A stretch of 64,000 nt of DNA from Schizochytrium sp. CCTCC M209059. Taxonomy: Eukaryota; Sar; Bigyra; Thraustochytrida; Thraustochytriidae. The notes below the pieces were generated by a model. The model searched no databases and was not told the DNA's origin. It saw only the letters and a program-made list of their open reading frames with translations. The position numbers and the translations under genes are program-made. The DNA is taken from the NCBI GenBank assembly GCA_000818945.1, contig KN805395.1, positions 170,749-234,748 on the forward strand, given 5' to 3'. Positions 1-11,643 of this stretch are shown in pieces. Numbering within the stretch: position 1 is the first letter of the stretch; each line of letters opens with the position of its first letter.

Positions 1-2462
1 GCTTGGCAGTGAGTCGTCCTTCGGTTGACTGCCGTGGCGCAGCGCGAACGCTTGCTACCTATTTGCCATTTTTCTTTGCTGTGCCTTGCTGTTCCTTTTC
101 TATCTTCTCTCTACAATTTTCTTTTTTCCTTTTACCGCGCTGCTGCGGCCCGCAGCGTCCCGGGTTACGCACGGAGGCTGGCGTGACTAAGTTTTAGTTG
201 CGGGCGCAACTGTAACAATCATACGAACATACTAAGTAAATACCATGGCTGGAACAAACTGGAGACGACGAATGAGCGCCATGCCAGCGAGGACACGATG
301 CTGGCTGGCGGCCGCGGCGAGTCAGCAGAGCCGCAGATATCGTCCAATGGACGGCTTCCCGAACGAGCGCGCGTGAACACATACATGGCTGATTGGTCAA
401 AGAATGGCGCGATCAGAAAGAGAAACCACCGAAACCGGAAAAAAAAATTGAAAGTGTAAGAGTGCGTGGTTGCAGCGCCGCTGCGGGCCGCGCTTACTGG
501 TCGGCGGACGGGAACTGAAGCCGCCAGTGATAGTAGCTGCGATCAGTGGGGGGAGTTGCAGTAGCAGTGGTGGCCTTGCGAGGCCGCAGCTTGCCAAGCG
601 CCCTGGCCTTGCGGCAGCCTTGCTCTGATCCACAGCGCAGGTCGGCCAGCTACGATTGCTAGAGTCAACATCTGAGCTCTTTGGCGAGCTAGCTCAGCCC
701 GGGAATTCCTCGCATGTTGTTGCTGTGGCCAGTGCCCGGCTTGGCGCGAGGGGATAGATTTCCGGGTAGCATCCGCGGCGCTCTGGCTCCACTGAGGGCA
801 GCACAGCTGCCAGCGCATAGCATAATCCCGACACCCGAAAGCGCAAAGGGCCACAGCTATGCCGGGCTTTTTTTTTCTTTCAGACGGCCGCCACTGGAGG
901 GTGATGGGCGGAAGAATGACAGCACTGGCCAGGTGGCAAGCAACTTCACTGTCAAGCACAGAAAGGCCAACGAGCGTGCCAAAACTACGTATTACCTCTC
1001 ATACAATAAACAAACCGCAGTCACCGACCGACTGACCGGTTACTTGCATTGCTGGGTACGCGGACGGTCTCCGTCCGATACGGTAAGATTGCGCTCCGAC
1101 ACGTTCTGACTGGGCGGTGTAGCAGCTGCGGACGCGGACAGCAGCAGCAGCAGCAGCAGCAGCGCAGCAGCACCAACAGTAGCAGCAGCAACAATGCGCA
1201 GCGAGCTTTTGGTCTGACTGCTGCCACCATGGCCAGTGGACCGATTCCGCGCTCTTCCCGAGGCACATGCAGGCGTCTCCTTGCTGGAAGCGCAGAACGG
1301 CAGGGCAAGGTGCGAGATGCCAGCTTCGCGCTGAGCCTTGCCCTGGCCGTAGCGTGGTGCGACCCTCCGTCGACGCCTGCTGGTGAGCGTCGGATGCGGC
1401 AAGCGTGCGCGCCCGTGCTCTCCCTCCGCCCATGGCCGATCACCACTCTGCTGCTCCACGCCGCAGCCGCCATGCACGCCCCTCTATCCCCGCAGAGCGG
1501 GAGAGATTCGGGGAGACTCTATCGCGAAGCGGGCTGTGGCCGTTGTCAACGAGAAACTTTCTTGGCTGTGGAGGTGTAACTCGCAGGAGCGGGGCTCTCC
1601 GGGGGGATGGATGCTGGAGAGGCTTTATTCTCTGCTGTTATCAGAGGCAGGCAGACCGCAGCCTGGCCTGGTGCGACAGCCGTCCTTGGGCGTGCCTGCA
1701 CAGTACCTGGTTTACGATCTGGCCTCTGACCTGCAGCCGCCGGGAGCGATTGGCTGTGATACGCCTGGCTCGCTCGGCAAGGAACTGCAAGCGAGCGAGC
1801 ATGCGTGCGTCAGCCAGCTCGCCTCCAACGAGAAGTCTGGCGGGATGTAATGTGAGTCGACTTTGAAAAGGACGGAGGGGGATTTGGAACCGCGGGCTGT
1901 GACCAACGCAGTGTGTGGGCAGCTGCGGGCCGTGGCGGCCGCCGGAAAGCTATGTACAACGCACGCTCGCCTACGCGCGATCGCGGCGCGGTTCGACTCG
2001 ACTCCATTGCACTCGACTCCATTCAACTCAAATTACATCGACTCCACTCGTATCGCCCCGACACGACGCAAGGCGATGCGACGCAATAGAGTAACACAAA
2101 AAGTCTCTGCGTGGTGCCAGTGAGGCGAGGCGAGGTGAGTCTTTTTCGTTCGAAGCGCCTGCCTAAATCTTACCCTCTGTTCGCCGATGGCCGTGGCAGA
2201 GGGAGGGTTCTCCCTCCCCCAGCCACCATAGGGCCGGCCGGAAACTGGCCCGCCTCACCTCGGGCTCGACCATCCATTCCTCCGGGCACTTTATTTATCA
2301 ATCATTGAGCGTTTTTACGATTCCCGTCCTTCCTTTTTTCTTCCTTCTTTGCTCGCTTACTTCCTCCTTCTCCTTCCTTTTACCCTCACCCTCCTCTGAG
2401 GCGCGCGCGCGGGAGGAAAAGAGAAAAGCGCGGACGCAAGCGCGCACTGCCAGCGAATCCCA

Positions 2463-2490
2463 GCCAAGCCAAGCCAAGCCAAGCCAAGCC
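2463..2490. repeat. AAGCC pentanucleotide tandem repeat
   Basis: About six head-to-tail copies of AAGCC. The same unit recurs at 41158-41208, and a related six-base unit (CCAAGG) at 4166-4207, so it is a recurrent repeat class of this genome. Confidence 0.85.
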
Positions 2491-4165
2491 GAGTCCGAAG
2501 CGATCGAAGGAGACGCACGTCTGCGATGCTGGCTCAGCCGCCCAGACATCGAAGATAGAAAGATAACAAGATCGAAAGAAAGATAGAAAGCAAGAACAAA
2601 AGGAAAAGGAAAAAGGAAATCGAAACGAAAGGAAAACAATGAGAGAGGGGAGACGCCAGCCAGCCAGGTAACTAGCTGCCGCTCCACCCTCCTCCTCCCT
2701 TCTTACCCCTTTCCTGCTCCTTCCCTGCCCGCCTCCGTGCCTGCCGTTCTCCTTCCCGTCTCCCTCCGCCTCTGTGCACGCGCGCCCTCCTTGCCGCGGA
2801 CTTGAGGCAAGCAAGCAAGGAAGCAAGCAAGCAAGAAGCAGGCATCTTGGATTGGAGTTGTGCTCGCCTCGACTCCACCCGGCCCCGCGAGCGCCAAAGC
2901 GCCAACTCACCGCCGCTCGGCCTGCGAGCCGCGATTCTCCGCGCCGCACGACGTGGAGCAGCGCAGCGCAGTGCAGAGTAGCGCAGAGCAGCGCAGAGCT
3001 CGAGGTTTGCGTGCATTTTGTTCTCCAGCGATAGGGCGATCGCGGCGTGTACCATCCATCGCTCGCTCGCTCGCTCGCTCGCTCGGGGGTCTCCGTGCGT
3101 GGGCGCTTGGCCGTCTCGGCAGCGCAGCGACAAGGCGCTCGTGGCGGGCGTGTTAAACGTCTGCCGCCGAGCCTCTGCCTCCCAGCCAGCCAGCCAGCGT
3201 ACGAGCGTGCGTGCGTACGAGCGTGCGTGCGTGCGTGCGTGCGTGCTCCTCGGCTCTGGCGATCGCCCGCGCGCTTTGTGCTCATCTCGAAGCTCTTCGT
3301 CTCCTCGCCCGTCGTCGGCCTCGTCTGCGAAGACCTCCGCCGGCTGCCGGCAACGCGCGACGCGCGACGCTCGCAGGTCTCTCTCCTCGCCGCGCGCGAG
3401 GCGCGAGCCGGCCGCCCCTCGCAGCCCCGCCGCGCAGCCTCGTCGCGCAGCGCAGGGACCTGGCCGCCTGCCTGCCTGCCTGCCTGCCTGCCTTGGAGGA
3501 GGAAGCGAGCAAGCGAGCAAGAGCAAGCGAGCAAGGCGAGAAAGCAGAGGAGGAAAGCGGCAGGCGAGAAGCAAGGAATAAGAGCGACCCGGCCAGCGAG
3601 TCGCGGCCGCGCGACGCGAGGCGGCCAGGCCGTGCCAGGGCCTCGTCGAAGCTGCTCCGGGCGCGGAGCGCCGGCTCGGGCGCGCTCTGGGAGAGCAGGG
3701 CGGAGAGGCAAGGCCCAGGTGCGACGGGAGCGAGCGCCGTCGATCGGCCGCTTGGCTGGCTGAGCACTGCGTGCACGTGAGCGCACGCACAGGCCGAGAG
3801 CTGAGAGCGAGGTCGGCCAGCCGGCCGGCCGTCCGCGCGGGCGGGCGCAGAGACAAGGCCAAGGCCGTCCTGATCTTGGCCAGGAGCTTGTTCTGCTTGC
3901 GTGGTTGGGGGGTGGCTTTCTCCTCTCCGTTGGTTTCACCGGCAGACAGGCAGGCGGCGCGAGCGGAGATAAAGAAGAGCATCTTGGGCTCGCTGATCAG
4001 TCCTCATCGCTGCGCTCGAGACCAGAGCCCGTGCGTGGCCTCTGCGAGACGCTCGTGGCCGCGCACACGCTCTCTCCGCCAGCGCTGCCCATCGCAGCCA
4101 CCCGGCAGCCTTCTAGCCAGCTGCTCGGCCGTCTCATCGGCCAGACGCGAGCGAGCCCAAGCCTA

Positions 4166-4207
4166 GCCAAGCCAAGGCCAAGGCCAAGGCCAAGGCCAAG
4201 GCCGAGG
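4166..4207. repeat. CCAAGG hexanucleotide tandem repeat
   Basis: Consecutive GCCAAG/CCAAGG units followed by the related GCCGAGG. Read in an open frame it gives alternating Lys/Ala/Arg/Pro, which explains several spurious open frames across it. Confidence 0.8.
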
Positions 4208-5649
4208 CAGACAAGAACGTGAGCGAGAGGGGTGCGCAGGAAGCCTCGCGAGGAAGACGGCCTCGCTGCGACGGTCCTCGCGCGGCCCTCCTCCGTGCGC
4301 GCCCCGAGGACGGGCGGTCCAGCCCCGCGGCCGCCCGCGGCGAGCGCCCAGCCCGGCCTGCACGCGCGTGCAGCGGCAGCCGCGCGACCAGCCGCCCGCG
4401 GCGGGCTCGCGTCAGGACTCGCGCCGTTGGGCGGGTTAGTGGCGTCGAGGCGAGATTGAGATCGCCTTGCTGGCCCAGGCGAACGAACCCGCGGCCTCCC
4501 GCCGCAGATCGCCCGCCATCCGCGCGCGCTCGCAGCCGGCCTCGAGCTCGACGTCGCGCGCAGTCTGCGAGCGAGCGCGCATCGCTGGCGAGGCAAGGAA
4601 GCGAAGAGGGAGAAGGCGGAGCAGAGGCGAGCAAAGAGATCCGGCGGCGGAAGAGAGAAAGAAGAAGAGGAAGGGAAGAAAGGAGGAGAGAAAGAAAGTA
4701 ATAACTATACATACCACGGGAAAGAGAGGAAGAAAAAGGAGGACAACCGGAAAGAAGGAGAAGCCGTTCTGCGGCTGCGAAAGACAAGACAAGGCAAGGC
4801 AAGGCAAGGCGAGGCAAAAGAGGACAAGAGGAGATTAGAGAAGGCAGAAACCAAGAGCGAGGTCGGGCTTGCGAGGCGCGAGACGTGCCGGCATCGGAGC
4901 GCGACCAGCACGAGGCGCAAGGCGAAACCGGCGAAGCAGTCGGGCGGCGCCGCGAAGACAAGGATAAAGGGCGAGGAAGGCTCGGTCGGCGGGTGTCGTA
5001 GCTTGACTTGCTTGGTGGGAGGTGGCGGCAAAGCGCACGCTGGCAACAGGAGGCAGCGAGGAGAGTAGGCAAACGACTGCAAGCAAGCAAGCAAACGACT
5101 GCAAACAAGCAAGCAAGCAAATCCATCGGTTCATTCGGAAGAGATTCGCGGAAGCAACCAGCCCAGCCAAGCCCAACCAAGCCAGGCCGAAGAAAAAAGG
5201 ACAGGAAACGGTCACCCTTCGTCAAGTTGCCAAGCCTGCTAGCCAGCCAGCTAGCTAGCTGGCCTTCCACGCCTAGTCGTCTTGCACCGGGTAGGCCATC
5301 CCTGGCCACGGCACGGACACACCTCCACGCTGTTACTGAGACGCCCGCACGGACGGCTTGCCTACCTGTATTGTGAGCTTCTTTGTGCTCGTGCGTGCGT
5401 GCGTGCGTGTGTGGCGAGACCATACGGTGTTGCGTTGTTCAATCTTCAAGTCAAATCAATTCAAGTCGAGTCAGTTCGAGCGAGCGACCAAAGCAAGCAG
5501 GCCAAACCAACCCAGGGACCGTCCCTTCTTTCTGTCTCTCTTCCATAGTTACTTCTTCTACGGCAAGCTAGCCAAGCAAAGGGAGGCCGGACGGCCTTGC
5601 GCGGCAACAGCGGACGCCGGCGCCGAGGCTGGAAGGGAACTAGCGGCAG

Positions 5650-5667
5650 CGCCTGCTTGCCTGCTTG

Positions 5668-5730
<63 letters not shown>

Positions 5731-5895
5731 CCGCGACGCGCACGGGCGTACGCGGAATCACCCCTCTCGCGCGGACATTCCGTACTGCTGTAAGCAAGTA
5801 AGCAAACAAACAAACAAACAAACAAATAGACAAACAAACAAACAAACAAACAAACAAACAAACAAACGAACGAACAAACAAACAAATAGACAAGC
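5650..5895. repeat. Compound microsatellite (TGCC)n then (CAAA)n
   Basis: A long TGCC tract (about 5650-5728) is followed after about 70 bases by a CAAA tract (about 5796-5893) with occasional TAGA and CGAA variants. It ends about 160 bases before the start codon of the gene at 6051, so it may lie in that gene's promoter or 5' leader. Confidence 0.9.
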
Positions 5896-6050
5896 ACAAG
5901 ATCGACGCGCATGCAAGGACGAGTGAATTGCAAAATAGAAGAAGGACTTTTTGTGAACGCGACTCGCATCTGCAAGAAAGACTTCGGCGCCCATCCAACG
6001 TTACGCCTGCTGGCGGGCTCAGGCTGGCTGGCTCACTGACTCACTGAGTA

Positions 6051-7974
6051 ATGCAGAGAAGGGACGATGAGGCCACGCGCAGGGGCGCGCGCAGCCTTAC
6101 AACCTCCAATTCCAATTCGAAAAATACCTCGTCTTCTTCATCTTCTTCTTCGTCGTCGTCGTCATCATCGTCGTCGTTGTCGTCCTCCTCTTCTTTGTCT
6201 TCTTCTTCATCATCATCATCCACTGCGGCAATACCAATACCACATGGTCACGCCGCAAGCTCGATCTCAGGACCACGAGCACTCGATCATGTGCGACTGC
6301 GCGAGCCGGTGAGGGCCGGCTCCTCCGGCGCGTCAAGCATTGCATCCATCGCAGAAAGATGCAGCAACCTCAGCACAACGGGGTATGCCCCCGCCGCCGC
6401 TGCCGCTGCAAACCGCGCCTCCCTGTCTGAAGCTGGACCCCTTCCCGCTGCTGCTGCCGCCGGTCGGAAGCGGACCCGCGACGCAGACAGCACATTCCTC
6501 TCCACAGACCGTCTCAACATGGCGCGCAAGCTCATGCGCGGCCTCATCCCCTACTACGGCATTGGCTTGCAAGGCTCTGACAACGCCAAAGTCAAGGAGG
6601 CCCTCGCAGAGCTCAAGCGCCACTTCGAAGCCAATGGCGATGAGGTCTTCAATGTAGCGGCCGTGCTCATTGACAAGCAGTTCAACACCGGCGGCCAAGG
6701 GCCCAAGGCGAATCTGCTCGATGTCCAAGCTGTCTGTGACTTTTTCTGTACAGAGTCCGTGGAAACTATTCTCAAATACGCAAGACGCACTTTTTATTAC
6801 GCAACGCTCGACACGCTCAATAGCGACACGCGCAGCTCCTTTCCCTTTCGCTATACCGACCCCAAGCCAATCCACAGCAACTCCAGCGAGGCTGCGCAGG
6901 ATGCCAAGCTGCGCCTCTCCACCGTCCGGCCGTCCCTCACCAAAGAGATGAATCGTCTTCTCGTCACCCTAGAGGACACGGCGCACAAAGTCTTGGAGGC
7001 TGTATCGTCCGCAGACGTCGAAGACCTCAGCAATGAGCAGCTAACGGCTGTCGAGAGATGCGCTGCCATGCTCCAGGACATTTTGCTTCGAGGCGACGCC
7101 CGGACGCCCGTCGCGCCGGGGCAGCCTCCGCCGCTGCACCCATCCTCGACTGGAGCAGGGATGGGGTCCGGCAGTGCAGGTGCTCTAGGAGCGCTCGCCG
7201 CCGGCACGTCTGCTTCGGCTCCACCAATGACTCCACCCATGTATCAGCCAGTTCCCGCCATGATGACGGCAGCGGTAAACTCGTCCTTGCTGCAGCGCCA
7301 GCAACACCAACACGCAACCAACGCGTCGAGTTGGCTCGCTCTGAGCCAACAGCTCCATGGCTCCCTGGGCATGCCAAACAACTTCAATGTTAACGCAGCA
7401 TCAGCTGCCATGCCCCCCTCGGCACCCGGCGCTAACATCGTCGCTGCTTCTAGTAGCAGCAGCAATGTATTATCGGCTGCGTCCGCCAGCAATAGAGCTA
7501 GCTCAAGAAATTCTGTTCCCTCATCCTCGTCGTCGTCGTCGTCGTCCTCCTCCTTGGCGTCGACGGGAGCAGCATCGACGGCAACGGCGATGGTCCCAAC
7601 TTCGTCGCAGCAGACGACCGCGGCGCTCCTCGTCTCCAACGCGACAGAGCACCGGCAGAATGCACAGACAACTCGCCAGAACCAACGACTGCACCAGCAC
7701 GCGCTCCGTCCCAACTTTTTCGCGCAGCCCTACGAGTTCCCTCGACATCTCGCCAGCCACGAGCAGCTCGCCGCTGCACACGCCGCGATGGCCTTCGGGG
7801 TCCCAGGCCAGGTGGACCAGGGAAATTTGCCGAATCCCGAGGCGGCGCTCCTCCCCGGGATTCGTGAACTCAGCGCCACGCAGCAACCCCTTAGCGATCT
7901 CGACAAGCAGCAGCTGCAACACTATCTCACGCAGCACCAAATGCATCTTCAGCAGCAGCAGCAGCAGCAGCCCC

Positions 7975-8027
<53 letters not shown>

Positions 8028-8231
8028 CTACGACAGGGCGCGCTACATCAAGCCGCAGCATATCTCAATCCATATAGTTTCGCAGCACAAGCACAGACAG
8101 CAGGGGCAGCAGCGGCCGTCGTCGCCGCAGCAGCAGCGGGCCAAGGGGCTTCGGAACAGGGGACTCAGATGCAGCTCGATCAATATTATCGATTTTTTGA
8201 CGCAGCTGCAGAGCGCAAGAACAACCGCTAG
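6051..8231 (+). CDS. Ser/Gln-rich protein of unknown function
   Basis: A 726-residue protein that I do not recognise. The N-terminus has a long serine run (roughly residues 26-56). The only ordered-looking part is about residues 157-340. It begins near NMARKLMRGLIPYY, is rich in charged helices and includes a YARRTFYYATLDTLNSDTR stretch. The rest is Ala/Ser/Gln-rich, with a second serine run near residues 484-500 and a polyglutamine tract at about 634-659 encoded first by CAG and then by CAA codons. Layout is that of a nuclear regulatory or RNA-associated protein, but no DNA- or RNA-binding motif is visible. The ATG follows closely on in-frame stops. Codon bias through the central block and the intact frame support a real gene. 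Confidence 0.82.
7950..8027 (+). repeat. Coding CAG/CAA (polyGln) repeat
   Basis: A run of CAG codons, a single proline codon, then a long run of CAA codons lies inside the gene at 6051. The abrupt switch from CAG to CAA suggests two separate expansion events. Confidence 0.9.
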
Positions 8232-9175
8232 TTATGACCGGATAAGGTTCTTTATCCTCCAGCAAAAGGGACAAAGAAGAATATTCTCCCACCTCTTTTC
8301 GATACGTGAATGCATGCGCCGCACTTCATGCTTCAATGGGTGCACGAGCGAGTCAAGCAATGAATGAACCCATGAATCACCCACATGAATCCCCTGAAAT
8401 GTTTTTCTTCTATCATCCATCGTAATAGTCGATAGGATGCTGCTGCCTTGCTTGCTTCCTTGCTTGCTTTGCGTGTCGTAATGCTGGCTGCTCAATCCGA
8501 AATGAGCCTTAGCCATGAGCGCCAGCCCAGCAAGACGCATACGGTCCCCGAGGTGCACTCTGCACGAGCGCGCTGCACGTGCATACCTCACACCTTCCAT
8601 ACCCCCTATTCCCACCCCTTCTATCCATCCACCAGGGGGCATCTGACCTGCAGAACGCGGCAGGCTCTCCTGAACGTTCCTCTCGAGACCGCAAAAACGC
8701 CGCGCGTGCCCCCCGCCCTCCCCCCGCACGTTAGCCGCTTTGAGCGCCTCTTGCCTCGGCCAGTTGAAGGTAAGTACGCGTGCCGAGGGCGCGCACGTGC
8801 AGCGCGAGCCCGAGCTGCACAAGGCGGGCGAGAGGGAGAGGAAAGCAGAACCCGGAGGCGAGAGCAGGGCGGAGCGCAGCGAGCGAGCGGCGGCGGGGAG
8901 GCGCGAGAGCGCGACTCGGGCGCGGCGCGGCGGGCTGGCGCAGGACGAGCTAGCGAGCGAAATAGCTTGCTAGCTGGCTGGCAGAGCGCGATCCTGGCGC
9001 GCGCACGCTGGGACGTGCAGACAGAAAGGCAGACAGGCAGCGAGCGAGCGAGAGAGCGAGCGGGCGAGCGAGCGAGAAGAAGCGCGAGGAGAAGCGGCAC
9101 GCCGAGGGGCGAGAACGCCGGCGCCAAGACCGAGGCCGCCTTCGTCGCAGCAAAAGGAGAAAAAGAGGGGAAAGA
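8232..9175. other. Intergenic / 5' leader of the SEC14-PH gene
   Basis: No gene is seen. The right half is very rich in GAGCGAGC-type repeats (about 8880-9085). A consensus donor, AAG followed by GTAAGT, sits at 8769/8770, and CAG acceptors occur further right (for example at about 9020). The downstream gene may therefore have an intron in its 5' untranslated region. Confidence 0.5.
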
Positions 9176-11197
9176 ATGAGCTCCGCGTGGGAAAAGTACG
9201 TCGAATTCTCGCTCAAGAGAGAGCGCTCCATCATCTTTAGCGCCGAGGAACTCGATTGTATCGACCAGCTCAAGGCTTCGCTGCGCGAAGAAGGACGTCT
9301 GGAGTGCTGGGATGAACTCCCGCACGATGACCGCCTCAACCTCGTTCGCGGCTACTGGGACCGCGCAAAGCGTGTGCGCGACATGACCGACGCGGCCATT
9401 GAAATCTACGACTGGAGAAAAACGGAGAACATCGACAACATCCTGCATTCGCGTATGCCCCTGCACGATGAGTACCACGACTGCTGGCCCTCGCATATTG
9501 GCGGCGAAGACAAGTATGGCCACTGGATCGTTCTCGATCGCGTCGAAGAACTCGAGGTCTCCGCACTCAGCAAATATGACGAGGCCACCGTTCTCCAGTA
9601 CCGCGCGCAGTCCCTCGAGGCCCTCGTTGCCATCCGTCACGAAATCTCGCACCGTCTGGGATATCGCATCGCCCAGTACATTTACGTCATGGACCTCAAT
9701 GGACTTTCCATCAAAAAGCACTTTACTGCAAAGGTACGCGCCATTCTCCAGCCCATCTTCAAGGTATCGGGCGACTTTTACCCCGACAGTCTCTGGAACC
9801 TTTTCATCGTCAATGCCCCCATGAGCTTTCGCATGATTTGGCGCATCATCTCTCCTTGGATCGACCCCGTCGTCAAGGCCAAAATTCGCATTCTTGCCGG
9901 TCGCAGCGCCTACTTGCCGGCCATGACCAAGTCGGACATTCCCCTCGCCAGCATTCCCAAACAACTTGGCGGCGAAAGCGACACCGTCTCGCTAAAAGAA
10001 GTCGTCGAACGCATCATTGACGAGCCCGACGTCAAGGACCATGGGTTCACCTCCAACCCGTGCCCTCCCGATCCAGCCGCTGTTGCCGCTCACCGCAAGC
10101 AGCGCGAAGAGCTCGACCGTCGACCCAGTCTTCTGGGTCGCCTCTCCAAGGGACGCAATGTCAAGACCTTTCGCAAAAAGTCCAGTCTCTTCCCCTCTGA
10201 TACGGGTGTCGACCTAAGCGTCGACGTGGGCGACGAGGTCTATAACGAGGACGAGGTCATCATGCAAGGCTGGCTCAACAAGCAGGGCAATGTAAACACC
10301 GCCTGGAGGCGTCGCTACTTTGTGCTCACGCCCACCGCGCTCTACTACTTTACCTCGATTCCCACTGCAGAGTCGCACACCCCGCGCGGCAAAATCGAAC
10401 TTCACATGATCGCCGAGGCGCGCCTGCACTCTGGTGAGGAGGGCGCGGACGATGGGCTCATCGACATTCACACTCCGCATCGCGTCTATCAGCTTCGACT
10501 CGATGCTGCCGATATTGACAACGACCTTGATGTTGGCGCCTTCGCGCAGCGCTGGGTCCACGAAATCACGTCAGCCGCTGAGAACGACATTTGTGCCATT
10601 GACATTGAAGCCGTCAACGATAGGCATAACGAGAATCACATTAGCGCCGGTTTTCTCTACAAGCGCGGCGCATTTAATCGTTCCTGGCGTCGTCGTTACT
10701 TTGTACTCACTTCTCATGCGCTCTACTACTACACTGACCTTCCTACCAATGTCGGAGCCTTACTCAAGGGCCGCATTGACCTCTACAGGGTCACGGCCAC
10801 TGACGTGACGGCCAAGTCCGGCACTGGTTTCTTCGTGCAAATGCCTGGTCGCATCTACTATCTTCGAGCCGACACCGAGGAGATGGCCGACGAGTGGCTT
10901 ACAACTATCTCTGCCACTGTGGAAAGCGAGCAAGAGGCCGTGGCTTCGCGTGGTGCCGACGAGGAGGACCAGGGGGAAGTTCCCATGGTTCGTAACGTCG
11001 ACGAGGAAGCCCAGGATACCTTTGGCCGCACCAACTCGACCATGATCTTTGGTCTCACAAGTCTTGCGAGCGACTTTCTCTCCGTTGCCGCAGACATGGG
11101 CATCTTGCGAAAAGACAGCGAGGGCGAGGCCCCGGACGAAGAGACCATGATGCAGGACGTACGGAAACGTGTCTTGCAAATGTTCAAGCTCTTCTGA
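9176..11197 (+). CDS. SEC14-like (CRAL-TRIO) domain protein with two PH domains
   Basis: A 673-residue cytosolic, membrane-recruited protein. Residues about 20-75 resemble the helical CRAL-TRIO N-terminal region. Residues about 111-265 look like a SEC14 lipid-binding domain, including YIYVMDLNGLSIKKHF and the later FIVNAPMSFRMIWRIISPWI, which matches the typical SEC14 pattern of a strand, then N-A-P, then a gate helix. Two pleckstrin-homology domains follow at about 363-467 and 489-582. Each starts with GWLNKQG or GFLYKRG and has the W-R-R-R-Y-F-V-L core. The tail is acidic. SEC14 domains bind or exchange phosphoinositides or other lipids and PH domains bind phosphoinositides, so a role in lipid signalling or transport is likely. 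Cargo cannot be told from sequence. A GA repeat follows the stop. Confidence 0.9.
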   Translation: MSSAWEKYVEFSLKRERSIIFSAEELDCIDQLKASLREEGRLECWDELPHDDRLNLVRGYWDRAKRVRDMTDAAIEIYDWRKTENIDNILHSRMPLHDEYHDCWPSHIGGEDKYGHWIVLDRVEELEVSALSKYDEATVLQYRAQSLEALVAIRHEISHRLGYRIAQYIYVMDLNGLSIKKHFTAKVRAILQPIFKVSGDFYPDSLWNLFIVNAPMSFRMIWRIISPWIDPVVKAKIRILAGRSAYLPAMTKSDIPLASIPKQLGGESDTVSLKEVVERIIDEPDVKDHGFTSNPCPPDPAAVAAHRKQREELDRRPSLLGRLSKGRNVKTFRKKSSLFPSDTGVDLSVDVGDEVYNEDEVIMQGWLNKQGNVNTAWRRRYFVLTPTALYYFTSIPTAESHTPRGKIELHMIAEARLHSGEEGADDGLIDIHTPHRVYQLRLDAADIDNDLDVGAFAQRWVHEITSAAENDICAIDIEAVNDRHNENHISAGFLYKRGAFNRSWRRRYFVLTSHALYYYTDLPTNVGALLKGRIDLYRVTATDVTAKSGTGFFVQMPGRIYYLRADTEEMADEWLTTISATVESEQEAVASRGADEEDQGEVPMVRNVDEEAQDTFGRTNSTMIFGLTSLASDFLSVAADMGILRKDSEGEAPDEETMMQDVRKRVLQMFKLF

Positions 11198-11248
11198 AGA
11201 CACGCGCACATGCACACACTAAAAAAGAAGAGAAGAAAAAACACATAT

Positions 11249-11292
<44 letters not shown>

Positions 11293-11643
11293 CACTACCG
11301 TTCCCATCAAGCATGAACTGCGCCATCTGACCTTAGCGTTGCCACGTAGTTTATCGTTTTCTAAAATAATCCCAAGACATTTGACCAACAAGTATCATAT
11401 TTGAATGCAAGCCAGAGACGGAGGGCGATACAAGATCTCAGCACTCACATTAAATCTCGAAACGCTGCTGTGGAAGGCGTTAGAATTCTCAATGTAAATA
11501 TCCATGGTGAAAAACATGAGATGATGATGATCACCATGGTCTCAAAGAACGGAACCTTCGTTTACCCCTTTCTAAAAAGATCACTCGCATCCTTCACGTT
11601 CTCAATTCAAAAAAAATTATTGCTCTCAGCTCACAACTTGAAC
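11198..11643. other. Convergent intergenic region with (GA)n tract
   Basis: Shared 3' flank of the SEC14-PH gene and NAA30. It contains a GA dinucleotide tract at about 11251-11287, and the remainder is AT-rich. No gene is seen; small open frames here have no protein character. Confidence 0.6.

Larger units (their letters stand above)
1..6050. other. Repeat-rich spacer without a supportable gene
   Basis: No reading frame here has recognisable protein character. The long open frames (for example 2386-3939 and 4134-5423, minus) translate to Arg/Ala/Ser-rich low complexity and arise from GC-rich simple repeats. The region holds AAGCC, GCAA, TGCC, GCTC, GTGC and CAAA tandem tracts. A GTGAGT sequence at about 2133 could be a splice donor of a 5'-UTR intron, but nothing confirms it. 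A gene broken by introns or a non-coding RNA cannot be excluded. Confidence 0.6.

Noticed and set aside
1049..1579. Open frame with polyGln run in the first spacer
   Set aside because: The Gln run is from a GCA repeat and all three frames are open; flanks do not look like protein.
2386..3939. 517-codon minus-strand open frame in the left spacer
   Set aside because: Translation is Arg/Ala/Ser low complexity driven by GCAA, GCTC and GTGC repeats; several overlapping frames are equally open.
5780..5900. Regular short repeats considered as a CRISPR array
   Set aside because: Simple CAAA microsatellite with no spacers, in a eukaryotic nuclear sequence.
7357..8367. 336-codon second frame over the Ser/Gln-rich gene
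   Set aside because: Frame-shifted reading of the CAG/CAA and TCG repeats (giving Asn and Arg runs); the first frame has the ordered core.
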